From the NCBI RefSeq assembly GCF_014279795.1, contig NZ_CP047945.1, forward strand, positions 1,384,572 to 1,448,571: 64,000 nucleotides of DNA, read 5' to 3'. This document shows, one piece after another, positions 1-11,022 of this stretch. Position numbers and translations under genes: made by a program. This DNA comes from Synechococcus sp. PROS-7-1 (GTDB taxonomy: Bacteria; Cyanobacteriota; Cyanobacteriia; PCC-6307; Cyanobiaceae). Numbering within the stretch: position 1 is the first letter of the stretch; each line of letters opens with the position of its first letter. The notes beneath the pieces are model-generated. The model was not told where the DNA came from. It made no database searches and saw nothing but the letters and a program-made list of their open reading frames with translations.

Positions 1-2183
1 TCAGCCCGGATCGCCAGATCCATAGCGGCTGAGGTTTCCTCGACCAGCGCGTGCAAGTCGCTACGGCCGAGACGATCGCAACGCTCAAGCAGGCCGCCCT
101 GTTCTCGATTGAGATCCTCCCGCCGACGGGAAAGATTGTGTTCTTGTTGTTCAAGCGAGGCCAGCTGCCTCTCGGCATCGGCCATTCGCTCAAGACCAGC
201 CTCGGCGGTCAGCGCGAGAAGCTTGGCTTGCTGAACGCGGCTGGTCTCCTTCAGAGCGTCCAGCCGACGCTGAATCTGAGCCGATTCACCGTGAGTCTCC
301 ACAAACGCTTGGCGTTGTTGGCGTCGCTGCAGTTGTTGGGCTTCCAGGCGTTCCACAGTCACCCGTAGTTCCTGGCGTTCCGACTGAACAGCACTCAGGT
401 TGCGTTCCAGTGCATCGAGGCCCGCGCGAAGCGCCCGGGTTTGCTCCTGAACGGATTTGTAGGTGGCCCTGCAGTCGAGGAGTTCCTGGTCGAGAGCTGT
501 GGAGTCAACCGTGATCACGACCTCCGATTCAAGGTCCAGCTGGAGAGCTGACAGCTTCTGCCGCAGGGTTTCAAGGGATTCATTGCCGTCAACTTGGGCA
601 GGACGTTGCTGATCCAACTGTTGGAGGCGCGCTTTCAGCAGAGCGAGCTCCTGGGTGAGTTGTTGCTGCTGAAGCAGCTGCTCCCTGGCCTCATCGAGGG
701 ATGACGCGCCCCACTGTCGAAGCCCTTCGTCGAACTCCGCCTGGAGGTGTGAGCGCTCGGTGGTCAGAGAGGCCAGACCGGTGCCCTCTCCAGGAATCAC
801 CTGCACCATCACCCCCGCACCAACTTGCAGCCGGAAGGCCCCGGAACGCTGCAGGGTTTGTCCCTGCAACAACGCATCACCATCCAGCACCACCTCCTGA
901 TCAGCCGCTTCCAGATGAATCGACGACGCCATGCTGTTCAGTCGGATCTCCAGTTCTCGAAGACGCTCCTGCAAACGCTGAAGGGCAGACAGAGCCTCTT
1001 TGGTTTTTGCCGGTGCAGCATCAAGCTTGTTTTGCAGTGATGCCTGTTGCGATTGAAGATGGGCTCGCAGATCATCCCGTTGTTGATGGTCACGAATCCT
1101 GGTTTCGAGAGTCCGGAGCTCCTGCTGACGGCGCAATGCATGACCGCGCTCTTCCAGCGCATGACGCTGTTCTTCGAGAGTGTTGAGAGAGGCCTGCCGC
1201 GTTTTGAGCTGTTCGGACTGCTGTGTGGCCTGCACCACCGCTCTCTCCAGATCGTGACGATGGACCTGAATGGAGCGACCTGTCGACTCCGTTTCGGCAT
1301 CAAGAGTCTTCAGGTTGTTGAGCTGCTGTTTGAGCTGCTGTTCTTCCTGAATGAGGGGTACAAGGGAGCGCTGCAGATCGACCAGGCTGGTCAGCCGGCG
1401 GCGTTGCTGGCGTAATTCAGGAACGGTGCCGCTCTCAAGATCTCGCAGAGCCTGCTCATTGCGATCGAGCTCTTCGCAGGCCGATTCATAGATCTCCAGC
1501 TGTTGGCACGCGTCTTGATGGCGCTGCTCGGCCTGCTGCAACTCCTGACGGCGCTTCCAGAGTTCGCTCTGCTGCTTGACGCCTCGACTGGTGAAGCTGG
1601 AGGAGACCAACACCTCAAGCTGATCGTGAATGTGTTGATCCAAGGGTGATTGCAGCGATTCCGAGGCCTGGTTCTCCAATGCGGCAATGAGACCGTTGAG
1701 GTCGTAATGGCTGCCATCCAGCTCAAGAAGATTGCGGCCTGCTAGCCCTTGCATCACCCAGAGATGCGCCCAGCGACTGGGCAGGATCCGGTTGACTTGC
1801 CGACTGCCGATGATCTCCTCGACGCCGAGCAGTGAAGCCAGGCGATCCTCCGCTTCTGCGCCCAGAAGCGCTGGATTGCCCATCCGACTGAGGCGGCAGG
1901 TACCACCGGCACCACTGAAAGATTTCTGCAGAGACCAGTGATGTCCATCCGCTTCGAAGTCGAGTTCTATTTGGGGATGACCGGCATGCATCGCGGAGCG
2001 CAGATCACGAACGGCGGCACCGGTTGCTGTGGCACGCACGAACAACGTGCGATGCATGGCCTCCACCAGCGAGCTCTTCCCGGTTTCGTTGCCACCGCCG
2101 ATCAACGTCAACCCCGGCGCGAAAGCCACCTCCAGTTCTCGATGGCGGCGCACGCTTTCCAGCCGGCAGCGGATTAGGCGCAT
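1..2183 (-). CDS. SbcC/YhaN-like SMC-type ATPase, partial (C-terminus beyond window)
   Basis: The reverse strand is open from an ATG at 2183 to the window edge (about 727 codons), so the C-terminus and Walker B half are missing. The N-terminus carries a Walker A motif, GGGNETGKSS (about residues 29-38), in an SMC/Rad50-like context. From about residue 200 the protein is a long Q/E/R/L-rich coiled coil. A non-coiled, glycine-rich, probably beta-strand segment interrupts it at about residues 417-465, and I saw no CxxC zinc hook, so it looks closer to YhaN-type ATPases than to canonical SbcC. Its start overlaps the end of the SbcD-like nuclease gene by 10 bp, so the two are probably translationally coupled and act together in DNA end processing. 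Family placement is by motif; the exact subfamily is uncertain. Confidence 0.85.
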   Translation of the reverse strand, partial: MRLIRCRLESVRRHRELEVAFAPGLTLIGGGNETGKSSLVEAMHRTLFVRATATGAAVRDLRSAMHAGHPQIELDFEADGHHWSLQKSFSGAGGTCRLSRMGNPALLGAEAEDRLASLLGVEEIIGSRQVNRILPSRWAHLWVMQGLAGRNLLELDGSHYDLNGLIAALENQASESLQSPLDQHIHDQLEVLVSSSFTSRGVKQQSELWKRRQELQQAEQRHQDACQQLEIYESACEELDRNEQALRDLESGTVPELRQQRRRLTSLVDLQRSLVPLIQEEQQLKQQLNNLKTLDAETESTGRSIQVHRHDLERAVVQATQQSEQLKTRQASLNTLEEQRHALEERGHALRRQQELRTLETRIRDHQQRDDLRAHLQSQQASLQNKLDAAPAKTKEALSALQRLQERLRELEIRLNSMASSIHLEAADQEVVLDGDALLQGQTLQRSGAFRLQVGAGVMVQVIPGEGTGLASLTTERSHLQAEFDEGLRQWGASSLDEAREQLLQQQQLTQELALLKARLQQLDQQRPAQVDGNESLETLRQKLSALQLDLESEVVITVDSTALDQELLDCRATYKSVQEQTRALRAGLDALERNLSAVQSERQELRVTVERLEAQQLQRRQQRQAFVETHGESAQIQRRLDALKETSRVQQAKLLALTAEAGLERMADAERQLASLEQQEHNLSRRREDLNREQGGLLERCDRLGRSDLHALVEETSAAMDLAIRA

Positions 2184-3319
2184 GGAGAGGCGGCGCAGAG
2201 CTGGTGGAGTTCGATCAAAGCCTGCTCGATGAGAGGGTCAGCCCCACCCTCGAGCTCCTGTTTCAAACCTGCAGCAATGCTGCTGAGGAGCGGACCATCA
2301 CTCCGGTTCAAACACTGATCGAGTTCTCCATCGGTTGGATGTCGCCGAAGCTCACCTCGCAAGCGCAGATGCAGAAGCTGCTCTGAAAGCTCGCTGAGAA
2401 GCGCCTGCAAACGACGATGGGCATCCAAGCCAAGCTGGCCGTTGAGTTCAAGTCTCAGCAGATCACGGCCCACGCGGCTACCGATGCAACCATCGAGCTG
2501 ATGGTGCAGGCGTTCCAGATCGGGCATTCCCTGGAGCTGCATGGTGATCCGATGCCACGCAACCCGCCCAGTCGTGATTATCTGCACCCGAGGATGTTCG
2601 CCTCTTGTGAGGTCGGCAAGAACCACCTGCGATCGCTGATCGTCTGGCCCCGTTGGGAATCGATCAGGCTCCGGTGTACCGCAGTACCAGGCATTGCTCT
2701 GAACCTGCATCAATCCATGCCAGTCGCCAAGAGCGATGTAATCGAGCTCTCCTTTGGGCAGCTGCTCAAGATGCAAGGTATTCACATCAGTCCCGGAGCC
2801 AAAGCCCTGCACCGATCCATGGGCCAGCAGAACGCGTGGAGCCTCTGGATCAAGATCCTGCCAATTGAGCTGATCAAGCCAGCGCATCGGACCGACACTG
2901 TCGTGCCGGCGTAGCAGGGGGCAGGGCAACAGGGTCAACCCCGCTCTGCTCACGGGCTCGGGTTGGCTGAGAAGCTCCAGATTCGGGGCCCGCTCCCGCA
3001 TGCGACGCAGAAGATCCTCACGCCGCCAGATACCACCCGCCCCGCCATGGTCATGATTGCCAGGGATCACAAGAACAGAGCACGGCATCGCACCGATCAG
3101 CTCCATCACTTCCAAAACCTCCGAGGGGGGAACGGTGGAGGAATCAAAAAGGTCGCCAGCCACAAGCAGGGCATCCACCGATTCACGGCGGGCAACCTCA
3201 CCGATGCGACGAACGGCCTCAACACGTTCTTGCTGCAGACGAGCCTGTTTCTGAGAATCAGCAATCCACCGGTAAGGCTTACCGATCTGCCAGTCAGCCG
3301 TATGAAGAATGCGGGGCAC
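2174..3319 (-). CDS. sbcD: SbcD/Mre11-like DNA repair exonuclease (calcineurin-like metallophosphoesterase)
   Basis: This 381-residue protein has all the metallophosphoesterase motifs: HTADWQ (H6, D9), GDLFD (G55-D59), GNHDH (87-91), LLAHGS and LGDWHG. In this family these residues bind two Mn ions for 3'-5' exonuclease and endonuclease activity on DNA ends. I chose the GTG at 3319 because AAGGGAG lies a few bases upstream and the conserved fold begins immediately. The reading frame continues upstream to 3505, but that part has no family character and would cover the divergent promoter region. It overlaps the SbcC-like gene by 10 bp. The C-terminal ~120 residues are a less conserved cap or ATPase-binding part. 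Confidence 0.88.
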   Translation of the reverse strand: MPRILHTADWQIGKPYRWIADSQKQARLQQERVEAVRRIGEVARRESVDALLVAGDLFDSSTVPPSEVLEVMELIGAMPCSVLVIPGNHDHGGAGGIWRREDLLRRMRERAPNLELLSQPEPVSRAGLTLLPCPLLRRHDSVGPMRWLDQLNWQDLDPEAPRVLLAHGSVQGFGSGTDVNTLHLEQLPKGELDYIALGDWHGLMQVQSNAWYCGTPEPDRFPTGPDDQRSQVVLADLTRGEHPRVQIITTGRVAWHRITMQLQGMPDLERLHHQLDGCIGSRVGRDLLRLELNGQLGLDAHRRLQALLSELSEQLLHLRLRGELRRHPTDGELDQCLNRSDGPLLSSIAAGLKQELEGGADPLIEQALIELHQLCAASPCA

Positions 3320-3441
3320 GCGCTCCCTTGATGCGGTCACAGCCCATGGTGCCGCCTCCCCGGCTGTTTTTCCGCACACTCTCCCCTGGCAAGACAGCTG
3401 GAAGACGGCATTGTTTCGACGTGAGACCCAGGCGATACACC

Positions 3442-4578
3442 GTGACCAAGGCTCCCTCCGGCTCCAACGCGTCCCTGGAGACCATCGCCGGACTGTTCCA
3501 TCCACCAGACCAGATCAAGGCCATCGATCAGCTGGGATCTGGAAATGTCAACGACACCTTCCTGGTCACCCTTGAGGCCAGCGCAGCGAGGCAAGCCTTC
3601 GTGATGCAGAGGCTCAACACGGATGTATTTGAAAGCCCGGAACTGGTGATGCGCAATCTCCTGCGCCTCGGCGATCACGTCGAGAGGCGATTAGCGCAGG
3701 AACCCCCTGAGCTTTCAGGGAGACGCTGGGAGATTCCCAGGGTTCTCCCCACCCTTGATGCCGACGGGCACTGGGTTGAGCATGAGGGTGAGTTCTGGCG
3801 CTCGATCTCGTATATCGGAGCGGCCACAACCACCGATGTCATCAAAGATGAAGCCCATGCCTGGGAGCTCGGTTACGGCCTCGGGATGTTTCACCATCTG
3901 ATCAGTGATCTGCCCACAGACGAGCTGGCGGACACCCTTGAAAATTTCCACATTGCACCGGCATATCTGGCTGAGCTCGATGCCGTGATCGGGAGCACAG
4001 CGCCCATCACGGACCGCAGGGTGAATGAAGCTCTCGCCTTCGTGGATGCGCGCCGTAACGGGCTCGATGTGCTTGAGCAGGCCTGCGCCAGGGGGGAACT
4101 CAAACGCAGGCCCATTCATGGAGACCCGAAAATCAACAATGTGATGATCGATGAGCGCACCGGGCATGCGGTGGGGTTGATCGATCTCGACACGGTCAAG
4201 CCCGGATTGCTTCACTACGACATCGGCGATTGTCTCCGCTCCTGCTGCAACCGCCTCGGGGAGGAAACCGCCACCCCGGAGGATGTTGTTTTTGATCTGG
4301 AACTCTGCCGCTCGATCCTGGAGGGGTACCTCAAGGTTGGGCAATCCTTCCTCAGCGATGACGATGTGCGCCACCTGCCTGCGTGCATTCGCTTGATCCC
4401 CTTGGAACTGGGGCTGCGTTTTTTGACTGATCACCTTTCAGGCGACAGGTATTTCAAAACCGAGCGAGCCGGTCACAATCTGGATCGGGCTTGGGTTCAG
4501 TTCGCGCTCACCCGCTCGATTGAGCAGCAGTGGGACGAGCTGGTTGCCCTGATCGAAAGCCTTCGCGGAGTGCGCTGA
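3442..4578 (+). CDS. APH-family phosphotransferase (small-molecule kinase, substrate unknown)
   Basis: This is an aminoglycoside-phosphotransferase-fold protein of about 378 residues. The N-lobe has LGSGNVNDTF as a glycine-rich nucleotide loop. The catalytic loop is HGDPKINN (His near 226, Asp near 228), and a second metal-binding Asp lies in GLIDLDT near residue 247. Such proteins phosphorylate hydroxyls on sugars, amino alcohols or nucleosides, and the N-acetylhexosamine kinase branch looks closest. That substrate is inference only. The frame is open from 3328, but the first 38 codons look non-coding; the GTG at 3442 follows AGGCG at a suitable distance. It is divergent from the sbcD-like gene and only 1 bp separates its stop from the next start, so it probably leads an operon. 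Confidence 0.75.
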   Translation: MTKAPSGSNASLETIAGLFHPPDQIKAIDQLGSGNVNDTFLVTLEASAARQAFVMQRLNTDVFESPELVMRNLLRLGDHVERRLAQEPPELSGRRWEIPRVLPTLDADGHWVEHEGEFWRSISYIGAATTTDVIKDEAHAWELGYGLGMFHHLISDLPTDELADTLENFHIAPAYLAELDAVIGSTAPITDRRVNEALAFVDARRNGLDVLEQACARGELKRRPIHGDPKINNVMIDERTGHAVGLIDLDTVKPGLLHYDIGDCLRSCCNRLGEETATPEDVVFDLELCRSILEGYLKVGQSFLSDDDVRHLPACIRLIPLELGLRFLTDHLSGDRYFKTERAGHNLDRAWVQFALTRSIEQQWDELVALIESLRGVR

Positions 4579-4579
4579 C

Positions 4580-5161
4580 GTGGCACGCCATCCCGTGATG
4601 GTGCGTCAGGTTTGCCCGCTGGTCCCTTTTTCTCCAGACGCATCCCCGAAACTTCTCGCCAGTGCCGAGTTCGTATGGGAGGAACACAACACCCTCGAAT
4701 TAAGTTTCAGCCTGAGGCCATCCCAATCGGGGCAGCCTCTTCCCATGCTGAAGTTCACGTCAGCAGCACCCGGCTCGAGCGAGCGCAGCGGGCAGCGTCT
4801 CGATGGTCTCTGGGAACACAGCTGCTTTGAAGCATTTTTTGCCCTGCCAAACCAGGATCGTTATTGGGAACTCAATGTTTCACCAAGCGGCGACTGGAAT
4901 CTCTATCGGTTCGAGAGCTACCGCAGTCAGGGAGCACGCGAACAAACGTTAGAACCACGCATTCATTGGCAAAGCTCCCAGAAGGATTGCCGCTGCACCA
5001 TCGAGTTGCGTCTGGATCCCTGGTGGACTGCGGTGCAACTTCCTGATCTGGCGATCGCGATGGTGCTCGAGGACAGTGACAACAACCTCAGCTACTGGGC
5101 TTTGTCTCACCACGGAGACGAGCCAGACTTTCACGACAGGCGTGGCTATCTCACCCCATGA
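4580..5161 (+). CDS. DOMON-like domain protein
   Basis: A 193-residue protein with no obvious signal peptide. The alternating hydrophobic pattern, the motif LDGLWEHSCFEAFF followed by YWELNVSPSGDWNLYRFE, and the later LSYWALSH/DFHDR block are characteristic of the DOMON-like beta-sandwich proteins common in cyanobacteria. DOMON folds bind heme or sugars, but no ligand can be assigned here. The GTG start is one base past the previous stop, and the stop overlaps the ATG of the transglycosylase gene (ATGA), so the three genes are likely co-transcribed. Confidence 0.7.
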   Translation: MARHPVMVRQVCPLVPFSPDASPKLLASAEFVWEEHNTLELSFSLRPSQSGQPLPMLKFTSAAPGSSERSGQRLDGLWEHSCFEAFFALPNQDRYWELNVSPSGDWNLYRFESYRSQGAREQTLEPRIHWQSSQKDCRCTIELRLDPWWTAVQLPDLAIAMVLEDSDNNLSYWALSHHGDEPDFHDRRGYLTP

Positions 5162-6171
5162 CCCGGTTCCTGATCCGTCGTCACCGCTGGGCGACTCTGC
5201 TGCTCGGTCTGCCGCTTCTGTTCACGCCTCTCACCGTTGCCTGCCAACCGCTGAACGCACCGACCTCAGAGCGTCCTGAAGCCAACAAGCCAACGGTTTC
5301 TGGCACCGGAATTGCACTGCCAACCCGATCAGACCTTCCGGTGGCACCGAACGGACGCCACTACCCCCTGGTCCCGACCGAGGCAGACAACACAGCGTCT
5401 CTGCTGATCAGCATCGAAACCGCCTTGGTAGACCCGGACCACGATCCAGCGGAGATTGCGCAACTCGCCCATCAACAGCAGGTCATTTACCGGGTGCTGT
5501 CCCATACCCCCGCTCGTGCTGCAGCGGTGAGGGATCAACTGCCCTCGCAGTTGCAATGGGTGTTCGATCAACACATCGCCGCACGACGCTCATTCCTGGC
5601 CATGCACCGGGGACCGGCGTCCACAACGCTGCCGGCGTGGCGCATCCAAGCGCCTGCCCCGCAGGATGATCTTCTCAAGGCCTACCGCAGCGCCGCGGAT
5701 GCCACCGGTATCGCATGGGAGGTGCTGGCCGCTGTGAATCTTGTGGAAACGGGGATGGGGCGGATCGATGGTGTGTCCGTCGCCAATGCGCAGGGGCCGA
5801 TGCAGTTCCTCCCCACCACCTGGGCCGAGCCTGGAATCGGCAGGGATGGAGACATTCGCGATCCATGGGATGCCATCCATGCGGCTGCGCGATATCTCGT
5901 GCGACGTGGCGGCCTCAAGGACATCCGCCGCGGTCTCTGGGGGTACAACAACAGTGACCATTACGGCAAAGCTGTATTGCACTACGCAGCGTTGCTCCAA
6001 CGGGAACCACTCACCTATCGAGGCCTCTACAACTGGCAGATCCATTACGCCGCCTCAGCGGGTGATCTCTGGCTGCATGAGGGGTATGCAGCAGCGTCAC
6101 CGATTCCCGTGACCGAGCATCTGAAGCGCTATCCCCACAGTGCCCCTCCTCCACATGGAAGCCACAACTGA
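5158..6171 (+). CDS. Exported lytic transglycosylase (SLT fold)
   Basis: This 337-residue protein starts with a positively charged, hydrophobic signal sequence ending near TVACQP. The cysteine could mark a lipoprotein, but the lipobox is not canonical. The catalytic domain is C-terminal: NLVETGMG holds the catalytic glutamate (E197), and AQGPMQFLPTTW (211-222) is the usual substrate-binding loop, followed by DPWDAIHAAARYL and GYNNSDHYG. Such enzymes cleave the glycan strand of peptidoglycan to form 1,6-anhydromuramic ends. It overlaps the upstream gene by 4 bp. Confidence 0.85.
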   Translation: MTRFLIRRHRWATLLLGLPLLFTPLTVACQPLNAPTSERPEANKPTVSGTGIALPTRSDLPVAPNGRHYPLVPTEADNTASLLISIETALVDPDHDPAEIAQLAHQQQVIYRVLSHTPARAAAVRDQLPSQLQWVFDQHIAARRSFLAMHRGPASTTLPAWRIQAPAPQDDLLKAYRSAADATGIAWEVLAAVNLVETGMGRIDGVSVANAQGPMQFLPTTWAEPGIGRDGDIRDPWDAIHAAARYLVRRGGLKDIRRGLWGYNNSDHYGKAVLHYAALLQREPLTYRGLYNWQIHYAASAGDLWLHEGYAAASPIPVTEHLKRYPHSAPPPHGSHN

Positions 6172-6212
6172 ACCCTTCAAAATGACGCCGTAAAGCGGTC
6201 GGCCCCTCACCC

Positions 6213-7478
6213 TTGAACCTCTCGTCTGAGTCAACTGGCAGCCATTCGCCGATCGCTGCCGCCATCGGCAACACGGTGGAGTGGTTTGATTTCGCTGTGT
6301 ATGGCTACTTCGCTGAGTCGATTGGTGCAGCGTTCTTCCCACAGGATTCACCAACCCTGCAATTTCTGAGCGCCTTCGGGGTGTTTGCCGCCGGCTACCT
6401 GATGCGCCCAATCGGGGGTCTTGTGCTCGGCCCCATCGGCGACATGTTCGGCCGGCGCATTTTGCTGCTTCTGAGCGTGGCGATCATGGGCTGCTGCAGC
6501 CTCATGATCGCGGTACTGCCCACGACAGACCAGATCGGTCCTCTCGCAGCCGTGCTGTTGGTGCTCCTGCGGATGATTCAAGGTCTGTCTGTCGGTGCGG
6601 AGTACTCGAGCTCAATCGCCTGGAGTGTGGAGACATCTCCCCAAAAAGCGCGTGGATTTCTTGCCAGCGTGACCGCTGCTGGGGCCACCGTGGGCTTCAT
6701 CTCCGGCTCGCTCGTAGCCACCGTGATTGATCACTTCATTCCGATCACCGCCATGAATGCAGGGGGCTGGAGAATTCCATTCGTCATTGGCTCTCTGCTG
6801 TCACTGCTGGCAGTGATGCTGCGCAGATCAATTCAGGACAGCCGTCCTGAAGGGGCATCGAGTTCCATCACCGGTCAATGGCGTCAAGTGATGACCGACT
6901 GGCCAGCCATGCTGCGCCTGATGGGCACCGTGGGCGTCGCCACGGCTGTGTTTTACGCCGTTGGGGTGTACTACGTCGACGAGGCATCTCGAGTTGATCC
7001 CGCCAACGCGTCGCTGTACAACGGCATAAATACGCTCGTGCAGCTCTTCGGACTTGGGATGGCGCTCCTGGCAGGCCGCTGTGCCGATCGCTTCTCCCCC
7101 CTTCCGCTTGTAAGGCGTTCTCTTCTGATCAGCATGGTCTTGATGGTCCCGGGCCTGCAGATCATTTCCAAGGGGGGACCTGTTGGCTTTGCGATTGGGC
7201 AGGCCATGGTCTTGCTTCCAATCTTTTTTTATTCCGGGGTCACCCCACTGCTTCACCCGCTTTTTTTTCCAGGTGGTTCGCGATGTGCCAGTTTTTCCTT
7301 CTCTTACAGCCTCGTGGTGGCCGTGGTCGGAGGCACCGCGCCATTGGTGTCCACCTGGCTCAGGGATCTCAAGGGCTGGCCCAACGGGCTGATTCTCTAT
7401 CTGCTGATTCTGGCGATCCCAGCGTTCTGGGCCTGGTCCTCCGGCCCCCGGCATTTACGCTTCCAGGGACAGGACTGA
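6213..7478 (+). CDS. MFS transporter, metabolite:H+ symporter (MHS) type
   Basis: About 421 residues with roughly 12 hydrophobic segments. The N-terminal block IGNTVEWFDFAVYGYF, the loop motif GDMFGRR and the segment RMIQGLSVGAEYSSS are hallmarks of the metabolite:H+ symporter family (ProP, KgtP, ShiA relatives). Substrates in that family include betaine/proline, dicarboxylates and shikimate; none can be chosen here. The start appears to be TTG at 6213 without a clear ribosome site. The following hypothetical gene starts 10 bp after the stop. Confidence 0.82.
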   Translation: MNLSSESTGSHSPIAAAIGNTVEWFDFAVYGYFAESIGAAFFPQDSPTLQFLSAFGVFAAGYLMRPIGGLVLGPIGDMFGRRILLLLSVAIMGCCSLMIAVLPTTDQIGPLAAVLLVLLRMIQGLSVGAEYSSSIAWSVETSPQKARGFLASVTAAGATVGFISGSLVATVIDHFIPITAMNAGGWRIPFVIGSLLSLLAVMLRRSIQDSRPEGASSSITGQWRQVMTDWPAMLRLMGTVGVATAVFYAVGVYYVDEASRVDPANASLYNGINTLVQLFGLGMALLAGRCADRFSPLPLVRRSLLISMVLMVPGLQIISKGGPVGFAIGQAMVLLPIFFYSGVTPLLHPLFFPGGSRCASFSFSYSLVVAVVGGTAPLVSTWLRDLKGWPNGLILYLLILAIPAFWAWSSGPRHLRFQGQD

Positions 7479-7487
7479 ACAAGCTGC

Positions 7488-9546
<2,059 letters not shown>

Positions 9547-9563
9547 TGGGGAGGCGTAGCTGA

Positions 9564-10457
9564 ATGGCGCTGATCCTTCCGCCCAATTATCACAAGATCA
9601 CTGCGGTTGAACGCAACCGCATCTCCTGGATCGAGCCCAAGGAAGCTGAACGACAGGACATCCGTCCTTTGCGAATCGGCATCCTGAACATCATGCCGCT
9701 GGGGAAACAGTATGAATTCAATCTGTTGCACCCCCTCGGTCTCTCGGTGCTCCAGATCGAACCGATCTGGATACGACTGCAGACCCATGCCTACAAAAGT
9801 TGGGACCAGTCCCATCTCAACGACCTGTATGTGAGCTGGGAGGAAGCCCTCTCCCAGGGACCTCTCGACGGTTTGATCATCACAGGTGCACCTGTGGAAC
9901 ATCTGGCCTTTGAAGATGTCACTTACTGGAAAGAATTAGTCGCCGTGGTCGAGGAAGCGCGCCACACCTGCGCCAGCACCCTTGGACTCTGCTGGGCCGG
10001 ATTTGCTCTGGCCTATCTGGCCGGTGTGAACAAGACGGCATTCAAACGCAAGCTGTTCGGGGTCTATCCCCTGCGCAGCCTCGTTCCAGGTCACTCGTTG
10101 ATGGGCACCCAGGATGATCAATTCCTCTGTCCCCAGAGTCGCCATGCCGGTTTACCGGACGCGGCCATGGAATCAGCTCAACGGCAGGGACGGCTGCGCC
10201 TGCTCGCCCATGGTGAATCCGTCGGATACACCATTTTTGAAACCCCGGATCAGAGGCAGCTGATGCATCTCGGCCATCCCGAATACAACGTTGGCCGGAT
10301 CATTGCCGAGATGGAGAGGGACAAAGCCCGTGGCGATGTTCCACCGCCGGAGAATTTCAACGCCGACCATCCCAGGACCCTCTGGCGTTCCCATCGCAAC
10401 TTGCTGTTCCAGCAATGGCTCTGGTTTTGCTATCAGCGGGTTTCATTGCAGGGATAA
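9564..10457 (+). CDS. metA: Homoserine O-acyltransferase MetA, probably acetyl-CoA specific
   Basis: This enzyme activates homoserine for methionine synthesis. The catalytic residues are visible: nucleophile C143 in GLCWAGF, and H238 and E240 in LGHPEYN, matching the Cys/His/Glu set of the family. E112 in GAPVEHL lies where E. coli MetA has Gly111 and Bacillus cereus MetA has Glu111. In that comparison Glu favours acetyl-CoA and Gly favours succinyl-CoA. Acetyl transfer also fits the neighbouring O-acetylhomoserine sulfhydrylase gene. The 297-residue length is normal, and the gene starts 17 bp after metY. Confidence 0.93.
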   Translation: MALILPPNYHKITAVERNRISWIEPKEAERQDIRPLRIGILNIMPLGKQYEFNLLHPLGLSVLQIEPIWIRLQTHAYKSWDQSHLNDLYVSWEEALSQGPLDGLIITGAPVEHLAFEDVTYWKELVAVVEEARHTCASTLGLCWAGFALAYLAGVNKTAFKRKLFGVYPLRSLVPGHSLMGTQDDQFLCPQSRHAGLPDAAMESAQRQGRLRLLAHGESVGYTIFETPDQRQLMHLGHPEYNVGRIIAEMERDKARGDVPPPENFNADHPRTLWRSHRNLLFQQWLWFCYQRVSLQG

Positions 10458-10475
10458 ACAGCACTCGAGCCTCAG

Positions 10476-10718
10476 ATGCACCCACTTGATCTCTATGACC
10501 AATGGCGGCGACGCTTGCTTCGCTGGTTACCGGTTCGTCAGGCATTTGACCGCACCCCAGGTGATGTCGCGCCCCATGGCTCAGAAGACTGGTTGTTGGA
10601 GCCCATCGATGCCGATGAAGCGTGTCGACTCTTCCCTCACCTTGCAAAAGACCGCGCTGTGCTGCAGTACCAAAAGCTGCGTCTACAGATGCGCGAACAG
10701 GACGGACGCGGTTTCTAA
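10476..10718 (+). CDS. Small conserved hypothetical protein
   Basis: An 80-residue protein rich in Arg, Leu and acidic residues with no signal peptide, membrane span or motif I recognise. It starts 18 bp after metA and its stop overlaps the convergent DUF723-like gene by 4 bp, so it probably belongs to the metY-metA transcript. It could be a small regulatory or accessory protein, but nothing in the sequence shows this. Confidence 0.55.
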   Translation: MHPLDLYDQWRRRLLRWLPVRQAFDRTPGDVAPHGSEDWLLEPIDADEACRLFPHLAKDRAVLQYQKLRLQMREQDGRGF

Positions 10719-11011
10719 AGCGCGACTTTTGCCTCGACAGGGTGTAAGGCCTCCACAGGCTTGGCCGCAGCACGATTCAATTCCCGTTCCAGACACTCCA
10801 CCCGTCGCTCACGCAGGCAATGACGGCACCCGCCTGTGGTTTGCAGGTGTTTTTCAGGGGTAATGGTGATGGGATGAACAGGATGCTTGCGGCAACGGAT
10901 TTTCACCGGACTCTTGTAACTGCGCCACTGAATCTCGGAGTAATCGAAACGATCACCGAAGCGCTGCTTCGCCCGCTCCAGGAAGAGTTCGAGGGTAATC
11001 CGTGCTGCCAT
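10715..11011 (-). CDS. DUF723-like small zinc-finger protein
   Basis: A 98-residue basic protein. The pattern of an N-terminal helix, then FDYSEIQWRSYKSPVKIRC, then KHPV and GGCRHC, closely follows DUF723 modules usually found in homing or Vsr-type endonucleases, where a paired-cysteine (treble-clef-like) zinc site binds nucleic acid. Here the module stands alone, with C and H candidates in RCRKH and CRHC. The divergent AlkB gene starts 11 bp away. Function is unknown; DNA or RNA binding is an inference. Confidence 0.65.
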   Translation of the reverse strand: MAARITLELFLERAKQRFGDRFDYSEIQWRSYKSPVKIRCRKHPVHPITITPEKHLQTTGGCRHCLRERRVECLERELNRAAAKPVEALHPVEAKVAL

Positions 11012-11022
11012 GGCGGCAATCT

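Noticed and set aside
3320-3505. N-terminal extension of the SbcD-like gene
   Set aside because: No family character, and a good ribosome site at the internal GTG.
3715-4434. 239-codon minus-strand ORF
   Set aside because: Antisense to the APH-like phosphotransferase; that strand has the catalytic motifs.
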